Shown piece after piece: positions 1-5,263 of a stretch of 5,263 nt of DNA (position 1 is its first letter; every line of letters begins with the position of its first letter). Location: the NCBI GenBank assembly GCA_009692275.1, contig SHZL01000202.1, positions 1-5,263 on the forward strand, read 5' to 3'. Source of the DNA: Lysobacterales bacterium. Its GTDB lineage: Bacteria > Pseudomonadota > Gammaproteobacteria > Xanthomonadales > SZUA-36. A model generated the notes under the pieces. The model ran no database searches, was not told where the DNA came from, and was given only the letters and a program-made list of their open reading frames with translations. Made by a program: the position numbers and the translations under genes.

Positions 1-931
1 CATCAGCCGGCAAGCGCTCAACCGACATCTCAACCGCCTCATCGACGCAGGCAAGGTCGTTCGCACCGGCGCAACCAGAAATGCTCGTTACTCACTGCCG
101 GGACATCTGCCCCCGCCAAAACAATACGGCGGCGAGTTCTTTACTGAAGGCCTGGACGAGAACCAGGTGTTTCAACGTCTCGCACTCAGTCAGAACCTTT
201 CCCATTCGCTGAATCCCAATGCGGAAACAGTGTTCCAGTACGTGTTCACCGAGCTGCTGAACAATGCAATTGATCACTCTGAATCCAGGAAAGTTCGTGT
301 ATCAGCGGTTCTGGACGCACGAACCGTCAAGGCCGACATCAGTGACAATGGCATCGGAATCTTCTCATCCATCGCTCAAAAACTGGGGTTTCCCGATGAA
401 CACGATGCCCTGCTCCAGCTGGTTAAGGGCAAGACCACCACGATGCCCGAAGCACATTCAGGCGAGGGGATTTTCTTTTCGTCAAAAGCCGCTTCTGTTC
501 TGGTCATTCGTTCTCATCGAATACAAGTTGAGTGGAACAAAAAATTAAAGGACGTATTCGTTTCTAACCGCCGCCATGTGAAAGGAACCCACGTTCAAAT
601 CGAAGTGCGCCGCGATTCCAGGACCAGACTCGAGGACATTTTCAACGAATTTGCCCCGCAGGAATTTGATTTCCAGTTCTCCAAAAGCAGAGTTCATGTG
701 AAGCTGTTGGGCAATAAATACATTTCCCGTTCGGAAGCCCGCCGTCTCATAGTGAACCTGGAAAAATTCAAACTCATAGAACTGGATTTCAAGAAGGTCG
801 AAAGTGTCGGCCAGGGTTTCGCAGACGAAGTGTTCCGGGTGTTCACCGTCAGCCATCCGGATACCGTCGTCCAGGCGGTGAATACCAGTCCAGCGGTAGG
901 CGCTATGATCCTGCACGCAAAGGGACATTGA
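1..931 (+). CDS. HTH / GHKL ATPase / STAS-like (DUF4325) fusion protein, 5' truncated
   Basis: The reading frame is open from base 2 to the TGA at 929-931, giving 309 visible residues; the true start lies before the window, probably by some 20-30 residues. Residues 1-33 look like the second half of a winged helix-turn-helix (recognition helix ISRQALNRHLNRLIDAGKVV, then a short wing ending YSLP). Residues about 56-200 are a GHKL ATPase fold: N box ELLNNAIDHS (84-93, with E84, N88 and H92), G1 box DNGIGI (115-120) and a G2-like SGEGI (153-157). Residues about 232-300 match the STAS-like DUF4325 pattern, notably ELDFKKVESVGQGFADEVF. There is no phospho-acceptor His box, no receiver domain and no membrane segment, so it is not an ordinary sensor kinase. 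By family it is a cytosolic ATP-binding protein of unknown role. A regulator acting through DNA binding and an RsbW/SpoIIAB-like ATPase paired with its own STAS domain is inference. Some of its coding sequence is AT-richer than its neighbours. Domain assignment is firm, function is not. Confidence 0.88.
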   Translation, partial: ISRQALNRHLNRLIDAGKVVRTGATRNARYSLPGHLPPPKQYGGEFFTEGLDENQVFQRLALSQNLSHSLNPNAETVFQYVFTELLNNAIDHSESRKVRVSAVLDARTVKADISDNGIGIFSSIAQKLGFPDEHDALLQLVKGKTTTMPEAHSGEGIFFSSKAASVLVIRSHRIQVEWNKKLKDVFVSNRRHVKGTHVQIEVRRDSRTRLEDIFNEFAPQEFDFQFSKSRVHVKLLGNKYISRSEARRLIVNLEKFKLIELDFKKVESVGQGFADEVFRVFTVSHPDTVVQAVNTSPAVGAMILHAKGH

Positions 932-942
932 CGCAGCAGGGA

Positions 943-1968
943 TTAAGTTTCATGCGGCCCAAGCCGCACAAGCATCTTGCCAATATTGCCGCCGGTAAAC
1001 AGATCCATGAAAGCTCGCGGGGCCTGCTCGATTCCGTCGACGATGGTCTCCTGCCATTTCATCCGGCCTGAACTGATCCACCCCACCATGTCGTGCTGGA
1101 ATGCATGCAGCATATCGACATGGCTGGAGACGATGAAGCCCTGCATTTTCAGTTGCTTGCCGACCACCTGGATGAGATTGCGGGGTGCGGGCTCCGGCCT
1201 GGTGGCATTGTATTGCGCAATCATTCCGCACATGACGATACGGCCGAAGGGACGCATGCTCTCAATCGCCGCCTCCAGGTGCGCACCGCCGACGTTGTCG
1301 AAATAGACGTCGATTCCGCCGGGGCAGGCCGCAGCGACGGCAGCGGGCAGGTTACCGCAAGCCTTGTAGTTGATCGCCTTGTCGATGCCTGCTTCCTGTT
1401 CCAGCCAGGTGCATTTCTCATCCGAGCCGGCGCTGCCGATGACGCTGCAGTTTTTGATTTTCGCGATCTGGCATGCGATTGAACCCACCGCGCCCGAGGC
1501 CGCGGAGACAAACACGGTGTCGTTTTCTTTCAGTTCGCCGATGCGCAGCAGTCCGGCATAAGCGGTCAGGCCGGGCATGCCCAATACACCCAGGAAGCTT
1601 TGCAGCGGCACACCCGTATCCGGTGGCAGGGCGGTTAACTCATCGCGCCGGGTCAGTGCATATTCACGCCAGCCTTGCATATGCAGCACCCTGTCGCCGG
1701 GCTGGAAACGCTCGTCGCGCGAGTTAACAACTTCGCCTACCGCGTGGCCCCCCAGCACTTCGCCCACCTGGAACGAAGGCACGTAGCTCTTGCGATCCAT
1801 CATGCGGCCGCGCATATAGGGGTCCACTGACATGAAGAGGTTGCGCACCAGTATTTCACCGGCAAGGGGTTCAGGTACTTGCTTTTCAACCAGGGTGAAA
1901 TGTTCCGGTTTCGGCATGCCATCTGGACGGCCGGCGAGGTGAATTTCTTTGCTGGTGACAGTTGGCAC
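943..1968 (-). CDS. NADP-dependent medium-chain oxidoreductase, CurA / prostaglandin-reductase-like
   Basis: 341 residues from GTG 1968, close to E. coli CurA (about 345), which it resembles end to end. It is a zinc-independent medium-chain dehydrogenase/reductase that would reduce alpha,beta-unsaturated ketones or aldehydes with NADPH in the cytosol. Visible marks: SVDPYMRGRM (47-56), the substrate-side signature of this group; GVLGMPGLTAY (127-137); the nucleotide-binding stretch SAASGAVGSIACQIAK (155-170); SDEK (182-185), whose Lys is expected near the NADPH 2'-phosphate; FDNVGG (223-228); GMIAQYN (248-254); and a terminal GKMLVRL. No structural-zinc cysteine cluster is seen. The frame extends to a GTG at 1995, but the GTG at 1968 has GGAG 6 bases upstream and still keeps all conserved sequence. 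The gene is probably transcribed on its own, since about 230 bases with palindromes separate it from the operon upstream. Its stop lies 11 bases from that of the convergent gene. Physiological substrate unknown; detoxification of reactive carbonyls is a usual guess. Confidence 0.93.
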   Translation of the reverse strand: MPTVTSKEIHLAGRPDGMPKPEHFTLVEKQVPEPLAGEILVRNLFMSVDPYMRGRMMDRKSYVPSFQVGEVLGGHAVGEVVNSRDERFQPGDRVLHMQGWREYALTRRDELTALPPDTGVPLQSFLGVLGMPGLTAYAGLLRIGELKENDTVFVSAASGAVGSIACQIAKIKNCSVIGSAGSDEKCTWLEQEAGIDKAINYKACGNLPAAVAAACPGGIDVYFDNVGGAHLEAAIESMRPFGRIVMCGMIAQYNATRPEPAPRNLIQVVGKQLKMQGFIVSSHVDMLHAFQHDMVGWISSGRMKWQETIVDGIEQAPRAFMDLFTGGNIGKMLVRLGPHET

Positions 1969-1974
1969 GGGCTT

Positions 1975-1978
1975 CTCC
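1975..1978 (-). promoter_or_regulatory. Ribosome binding site deciding the start of the CurA-like gene
   Basis: On the minus strand GGAG is followed by 6 bases and GTG (1966-1968). The longer in-frame GTG at 1993-1995 has no purine-rich sequence at a suitable distance. This favours 1968 as the start. Confidence 0.6.
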
Positions 1979-1995
1979 AAAGTTTGGCTAACCAC

Positions 1996-2004
1996 AGTGT
2001 AGCA
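1996..2004 (-). promoter_or_regulatory. Candidate extended -10 promoter for the CurA-like gene
   Basis: The minus strand reads TGC TACACT, fitting the extended -10 form TGnTAtAaT at 4 of 6 hexamer positions plus the TG. Transcription would begin near 1989, leaving a leader of about 20 bases containing the GGAG and then GTG 1968. No good -35 is seen; the place where one would sit (around 2019-2024) is inside the head of the REP element. An extended -10 can act without a strong -35, but this is a weak, by-eye call. Confidence 0.3.
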
Positions 2005-2016
2005 ATGTCGGGTGTT

Positions 2017-2040
2017 GTAGGAGCGCGCCTTGCGCGCGAT
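2017..2040 (+). repeat. REP-type extragenic palindrome with GTAG head
   Basis: Starts with the head GTAGGA followed by GCGCGC-CTT-GCGCGC (2023-2037), a 6-bp perfect stem with a 3-base loop, then GAT. The GTAG tetranucleotide 5' of a short GC-rich hairpin is the hallmark of REP elements in enterobacteria and pseudomonads, which are thought to be spread by RAYT transposases. Only one copy with this head lies in the window, so its repetitive nature is inferred from the resemblance. Confidence 0.7.
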
Positions 2041-2061
2041 TGGCTTTGCGGGTTTTGATCT

Positions 2062-2079
2062 ATCGCGCGCAAGGCGCGC
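2062..2079 (-). repeat. Inverted second REP core, head degenerate
   Basis: Exact reverse complement of 2023-2040 (18 of 18 bases), separated from it by 21 bases. Read on the minus strand it is again GCGCGC-CTT-GCGCGC plus GAT, but the bases before it are CATAAT rather than GTAGGA, so the head is lost. The two cores in opposite orientation resemble a BIME-like REP doublet. The pair could fold either as two small hairpins or as one 18-bp stem with a 21-base loop. It lies between two minus-strand genes and could affect 3' mRNA stability of the upstream operon or supercoiling. No T tract follows on either strand, so an intrinsic terminator is not supported. Confidence 0.65.
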
Positions 2080-2082
2080 ATT

Positions 2083-2141
2083 ATGCAGGGATGCATCGGT
2101 GCCGCGTAGGCCAAGGATGGCCGGGAGCGGCCTCCTGCAGG
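2083..2141. repeat. Cluster of short palindromes beside the REP doublet
   Basis: Several small inverted repeats lie in a row: ATGCA-GGGA-TGCAT (2083-2096), GGCC-AAGGAT-GGCC (2109-2122), GGCC-GGGAGC-GGCC (2119-2132), GGAG-CGGC-CTCC (2124-2135) and the 8-base palindrome CCTGCAGG (2134-2141). On the minus strand the end of the block reads TGCAGGAGG, similar to a REP head. It may be a decayed continuation of the REP cluster; no protein is encoded here. The remaining bases 2142-2202, up to the stop of the MetF-like gene, are AT-richer, and I see nothing definite in them. Confidence 0.45.
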
Positions 2142-2202
2142 ATTCAGCACAAGTAAAAGTGATTTAGTTAATGCTGCGGCCGCGGTTGGATCAATTAAGA
2201 TT

Positions 2203-3069
2203 TCAGGCGTGGTGGTATTTTTCGTCCACCCATTCCGCCGACCTGGCAAAACCGCCAAAACTGAACACATGCAGGCCAATCACGTTACTGGCTTCATGGC
2301 CGGCGCAATAACGCGCCAGCACTTCGACCTGCTCGTCCGGGCTGGTATGGCAGGCAAGCGCTGCTGCCTTCACGCCCAGCGAACTCAATGCCCGCAAAGA
2401 TTCACTGACCCCGCAATGACGAGCGAACCGCAGCAGGGTGACAGCAGTGGTCGGTCCTGCCAGGCCGACATATACCGGCACGTGTGGAACGCTGTGCGCC
2501 AGTTCGTCGCAATATTCGATGATCCGTGTCGGCGCAAAAGAAAACTGCGTGATGATGTTGATGCCAAGGCCCTGGTCAGCTGCCATGTTCAGCTTGGTGT
2601 CCAGATCTGACTTTAGTACCTCGAGGGGGATACGTGGGTGCCCTTCCGGATAACCTGCGACGTCGATCTCATGAATCCCGGCCTGCGCGAGGATGCCGCT
2701 GCCAAGCAGCGCCGCGCTGTCAGCAAACGGACCTGCTACCTGCGGGTTGTCTCCGCCGATAACCAACACCCGGTGCACACCTGATTCATTTACCACCTTA
2801 TCAAGGTAGCTGCGTAAAGCCGATGTCGAGGCAACCTGGCGCGCGGCGATGTGCGGCACGGGATCAAATCCGGCATCATGCAACGCGCTGATCATGGGCA
2901 CGTTATCCTGGAGCGGCCGGCGCAGCATTTTGGGCAGGTATATCGCCATGCCGAAGGGTAGCAATCGTGCGGCCAGAGGAATCACTTCCAGGCTTTCGGC
3001 ACTCAACTCGATCGAACCGTTGATCACCAGTTCGGAAGCAATTTTCCCCAAGGCCTGCGATTCATGCAT
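2203..3069 (-). CDS. MetF-like methylenetetrahydrofolate reductase family protein (divergent)
   Basis: 288 residues, close to E. coli MetF (296). The family is a flavin-dependent TIM barrel that interconverts 5,10-methylene- and 5-methyl-tetrahydrofolate in the cytosol. Residues matching MetF landmarks by eye: E21 in GSIELSAES at the position of the acid in FEFFPP, H73 in PHIAARQ, D107 in VIGGDNP (MetF LRGD), Y140, E142 and H144 in AGYPEGHP, K159, Q175 in ITQF, and a C-terminal LHVFSFGG (266-273) at the place of FHFYTL. The first strand departs strongly from FEFFPPR and the GGD replaces RGD, so this looks like a paralogue rather than the housekeeping enzyme for methionine synthesis. ATG 3069 lies 2 bases past the stop of the methyltransferase gene; the Shine-Dalgarno is weak (GGGA, 9 bases away), which suits translational coupling. 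It is the last gene of the operon, followed by the palindrome region. Whether it runs as reductase or methyl-THF oxidase cannot be told. Confidence 0.87.
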   Translation of the reverse strand: MHESQALGKIASELVINGSIELSAESLEVIPLAARLLPFGMAIYLPKMLRRPLQDNVPMISALHDAGFDPVPHIAARQVASTSALRSYLDKVVNESGVHRVLVIGGDNPQVAGPFADSAALLGSGILAQAGIHEIDVAGYPEGHPRIPLEVLKSDLDTKLNMAADQGLGINIITQFSFAPTRIIEYCDELAHSVPHVPVYVGLAGPTTAVTLLRFARHCGVSESLRALSSLGVKAAALACHTSPDEQVEVLARYCAGHEASNVIGLHVFSFGGFARSAEWVDEKYHHA

Positions 3070-3071
3070 GG

Positions 3072-4220
3072 TCAGGCATCCCGCTTGCGCGAGATGATAT
3101 AGGACTCATCGTTGAACCACAGGCCGCCATGTTTTTGCAGGACTTCGTTCGTGGCCTCGAGGTAGTTTTGCTTTTTGAGCGTTTCCGTCAGGCGCTGATC
3201 CTCAATCTGCGCCACGTATACCGCCGCGTTCCATGCTGCAAACAACGTCGATGTCCCAATGCTGCTGGAGATCTCCGTGGGCAAGGCGTGCATGTCATAA
3301 CAAAAAATCGCCCTGGCATCGGAATTGGCGTTGAAGTTGTAGCGCGATGCTTCCTTGCCCAATTCCGTTTTGACTGCGCGCAGGATGTCGTGCCGGCCAT
3401 TTGGAAACGGGTTCTCTCCCGGCCAGACTTTTTGAATAACTTCCAGGCCCGGATCTTTGCCGTAGGCGTGAATACCCAGCAAGCGGCCACCCTTAGCCAG
3501 CGCGCGGGCCAGGGGTGCGATGACTTTTCCCGCTTTGAATTCCGCGGATACCCTTGAGCGGTAAGGCTGTGAGGCGATGACCAGGTCGTAGTCGGCTCGC
3601 GATACGCCCCGATGGGGAATGATGTTGTGCAACAGGAATTTGTAATCCTCGCGGTAGAACACCAGCACCACCGGCCGCTCATACACCGGATTGCCGGTCT
3701 GGGGACTATGGTGCGCTTGCCAGTGTTTGGCCAGGAAGCCGTCCAGCTCCTTGATCTGCTCGCCAAATTCAAAGGCAGTCGTACCCCGCAGGGGTACGTC
3801 TTTCCATACCATCGCGGTGGCTGCGGACACACTTTTGGGCATCAGCCAGGGTGCCTCACCGTAATACATATTGGTCACCACCAGCACGGTTGCCGGGTGT
3901 TCGAAAAACCGGTCCGGCATTTTTGCCAGCGACAGGCGCATGTCCTCCAGGCTGACTTCCTTGCCGGAGATGTAAAAAGGCATCGTGGGAAACCGGCAGT
4001 GCATCTCCCGCATGACGCGTGTCAGCACTGAACCATCACCCATGCCGGCATCGAACAAGCGCATGGCCGGAGGTGTTGGATGAACATTGCGCAATTCCAT
4101 ACCTACGCGCTGTGCAATGGTTTCTTTTTCGCCGCAGGTATTTACGAACAGCAGGTATTTTTGCCGGTTGTCAAAGAACCGAAAGTTTTTTGCCCTTGAA
4201 CCGTTGCCATTAGAGGACAT
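3072..4220 (-). CDS. Class I SAM-dependent methyltransferase, substrate unknown
   Basis: 382 residues from ATG 4220. SAM-binding motif I is clear at RLFDAGMGDGSVL (54-66). YDLVIASQPYRSR (211-223) fits the motif IV strand, and LAKGGRLLGIHAYGKDPG (241-258) fits the following conserved GGR/strand region. The protein is far longer than a minimal Rossmann methyltransferase: there is an N-terminal extension of about 50 residues (with FVNTCGEKETIAQRV, 25-39), a stretch of about 100 residues between the early core and motif IV (about 105-205, including PATVLVVTNMYYGEAPWLMP), and a C-terminal part to 382. No signal peptide or membrane segment is seen, so it is probably cytosolic. I do not recognise the substrate family. 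The start has GAGGAG 10 bases upstream and overlaps the transporter gene by 11 bases; the stop is 2 bases before the MetF-like gene. The context ties it to one-carbon metabolism and to a transported compound. Confidence 0.85.
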   Translation of the reverse strand: MSSNGNGSRAKNFRFFDNRQKYLLFVNTCGEKETIAQRVGMELRNVHPTPPAMRLFDAGMGDGSVLTRVMREMHCRFPTMPFYISGKEVSLEDMRLSLAKMPDRFFEHPATVLVVTNMYYGEAPWLMPKSVSAATAMVWKDVPLRGTTAFEFGEQIKELDGFLAKHWQAHHSPQTGNPVYERPVVLVFYREDYKFLLHNIIPHRGVSRADYDLVIASQPYRSRVSAEFKAGKVIAPLARALAKGGRLLGIHAYGKDPGLEVIQKVWPGENPFPNGRHDILRAVKTELGKEASRYNFNANSDARAIFCYDMHALPTEISSSIGTSTLFAAWNAAVYVAQIEDQRLTETLKKQNYLEATNEVLQKHGGLWFNDESYIISRKRDA

Positions 4221-5263
4221 CAGGCGCCCGCTCCTCGCGAACCCAATGCATCAAGACAAAGCCGATGCAGAGCAGGATAATGGCTGAGCCAAGGCCAATG
4301 GCCTGGCTGGCGAATGCCGCGGTAAACAGCGTTACCATGCCATGACCCAGGAAAGCCGTGGCATTGCCGGACAGGGCATAGAGACCGAAAAACTGGCTCA
4401 TCATGGAAACCGGCGCGATGCGCGCCATCATTGCGCGGCTGGTGGCAAACGCCGCAGTGATGAAACCCGCCAGGATCATATACATCGACAGATAGACCAG
4501 TTCCGGCAACGTCTGAAAATATGGAATGCTCCAGATATTTCCTGCCGTTGCAGCATCATAGGGCATGAAGAAAATACGGTCGGAGGCGCAGGAGACTGCT
4601 CCCAGGGTAGCGAGGGCAGTCACGCCAATGGTGATGCGGATGGCGCGTTTGGATCCATAGCGGCTGTCCAGCCATCCGCCCACGGCGCCGCCCAGAATGG
4701 AAAAAGGTGTCAGCACGATGGCGAACAGCAGCATTTCGATCAGCTCCCATTTGAATGTGCCTGCAGCGTAGATTCCGCTGTAGGCAATGATCGCTACCTT
4801 GCCATCGTTGTAAAACATACGCGCGAGCAGATACAGGCCGACGTTGGAAACCTGGCGGGCCTGGCGTATGGTTAGTCGCAGCTGGCCAAAGCCTTCTGTC
4901 ACGGCTTGTGAAATGCTGATGCCGGTTGAAGGCCGATCAGGAGTCCAGAGAAAAAAAGGAATCACAAATATCAGCAGCCAGGCGCCGGCGATGGGGCCTG
5001 CAATACGATTGTGTTCCTGCTGCGCCGGATCGAGGCCGAACAAGGGTTGGTCTGGCAGGAAACCCCAGTGGACCAGGCCGGAAGCCGGCAGGGCCACGCC
5101 GAGCAACATGATGAGCAGTGCCAGCAGGGACCCGGTGTTGTTCAGCGACAGGCCCAGGCCGGAGAGTGAGCCAATTCGCCCGGTCTGCGCAATGGAGGGC
5201 AGTATGCTGTTATGAAACACTTCACTGACCAGGAAACAGCCCATCAGGGTTGCCACCACCACC
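4210..5263 (-). CDS. MFS transporter, UMF1 / Atg22-like, N-terminus outside the window
   Basis: The frame is open to the right edge; 350 C-terminal residues are visible, ending at TAA 4210-4212. UMF1-family bacterial members usually have 420-480 residues, so roughly the first three membrane helices are missing. Residue 1 here is an internal Val codon at 5260-5262, not a start. Hydrophobic helices are seen at about 3-22, 38-61, 88-106, 140-164, 174-196, 207-225, 255-274, 288-306 and 309-338. Family marks: SILPSIAQTGRIGSLSGLGL (19-38), LARMFYNDGK (146-155), an MFS motif A-like GGWLDSRYGSKR (195-206) between helices, and QFFGLYALSGNATAFLG (290-306). It is an inner-membrane carrier; bacterial members of this family have no well-established substrate, so import or export of the methyltransferase's substrate or product is inference. 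It is the most upstream visible gene of the operon and overlaps the next gene by 11 bases. Confidence 0.9.
   Translation of the reverse strand, partial: VVVATLMGCFLVSEVFHNSILPSIAQTGRIGSLSGLGLSLNNTGSLLALLIMLLGVALPASGLVHWGFLPDQPLFGLDPAQQEHNRIAGPIAGAWLLIFVIPFFLWTPDRPSTGISISQAVTEGFGQLRLTIRQARQVSNVGLYLLARMFYNDGKVAIIAYSGIYAAGTFKWELIEMLLFAIVLTPFSILGGAVGGWLDSRYGSKRAIRITIGVTALATLGAVSCASDRIFFMPYDAATAGNIWSIPYFQTLPELVYLSMYMILAGFITAAFATSRAMMARIAPVSMMSQFFGLYALSGNATAFLGHGMVTLFTAAFASQAIGLGSAIILLCIGFVLMHWVREERAPDVL
4231..4236 (-). promoter_or_regulatory. Shine-Dalgarno of the methyltransferase gene inside the transporter gene
   Basis: The minus strand reads GAGGAG, 10 bases before ATG 4218-4220 and within the last codons of the transporter. 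With the 11-base overlap (4210-4220) this suggests that ribosomes finishing the transporter help start the methyltransferase. Confidence 0.5.

Noticed and set aside
545..928. 127-codon minus-strand frame opposite the GHKL gene
   Set aside because: Antisense shadow of the conserved GHKL/STAS coding region without its own motifs.
167..931. GTG 167 as the start of a shorter GHKL protein
   Set aside because: The same frame is open to the window edge and the preceding 55 codons encode a recognisable winged-HTH half, so 167 is an internal Val codon.
1..931. Sensor histidine kinase of a two-component system
   Set aside because: No H box/dimerisation domain, no transmembrane or sensor region, and no receiver gene alongside.
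943..1995. GTG 1995 as start of the CurA-like protein
   Set aside because: No Shine-Dalgarno precedes it, the candidate -10 lies directly against it, and the extra 9 residues lie outside the conserved region. GTG 1968 has a well-placed GGAG. It is still possible if translation is leaderless.
2017..2079. Intrinsic terminator or CRISPR repeats
   Set aside because: The stem is GC-rich but no T tract follows on either strand, and only two inverted cores with a 21-base gap exist, not direct repeats with spacers.
2176..2183. GCGGCCGC palindrome downstream of the MetF-like gene
   Set aside because: A simple 8-base GC palindrome with no spacing, second half-site or neighbouring promoter to make it an operator.
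3188..3832. Long alternative minus-strand frame (214 codons) inside the methyltransferase gene
   Set aside because: Composition is Arg/Thr/Trp-rich with no motifs, while the overlapping frame has clear SAM-binding motifs; a shifted-frame shadow.
4342..4875. Long open frame on the + strand opposite the transporter (177 codons)
   Set aside because: It is antisense to a strongly supported membrane protein, has no recognisable domain, and is what GC-rich coding DNA gives by chance in the complementary frame.
5252..5263. CCACCACCACC run at the right edge
   Set aside because: It is a short run of Val codons in a transporter helix, not a meaningful microsatellite.

Overview
The window reads as chromosomal DNA of a moderately GC-rich proteobacterium, most likely a gammaproteobacterium. 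The main taxonomic clue is a REP-type palindrome with a GTAGGAGC head at 2017-2040, a style typical of Pseudomonas and related gammaproteobacteria. The assignment is an inference and no genus can be named. Gene density is high: five protein-coding genes, two of them cut by the window edges, and one short intergenic region of about 230 bases rich in palindromes. I see no tRNA, rRNA, CRISPR array, insertion sequence or transposase.

Layout. The left end (1-931, + strand) holds the 3' part of a gene for a three-domain regulator-like protein: winged helix-turn-helix, GHKL ATPase, and a C-terminal STAS-like domain of the DUF4325 type. It converges, with an 11-base gap, on a minus-strand gene (943-1968) for a zinc-independent NADP-dependent medium-chain oxidoreductase of the CurA/prostaglandin-reductase group. 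Upstream of that gene is a candidate extended -10 promoter beside an inverted pair of REP-like palindromes (2017-2079) and further small palindromes to 2141.

The right half (2203-5263) is one tightly packed minus-strand gene string. In order of transcription it encodes a UMF1/Atg22-like MFS transporter (N-terminus outside the window), a 382-residue class I SAM-dependent methyltransferase of unrecognised substrate, and a divergent 288-residue MetF-like methylenetetrahydrofolate reductase. Transporter and methyltransferase overlap by 11 bases. Methyltransferase and MetF-like genes are 2 bases apart. Co-transcription and translational coupling are therefore likely.

How the genes may work together. 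A folate one-carbon enzyme, a SAM-using enzyme and a membrane carrier in one operon suggest a specialised methyl-transfer or demethylation pathway for a small molecule that is imported or exported. Substrate and direction cannot be read from the sequence. This cassette is the best candidate for an undescribed system here; the second is the HTH-GHKL-STAS fusion, which resembles a partner-switch module compressed into one DNA-binding polypeptide.
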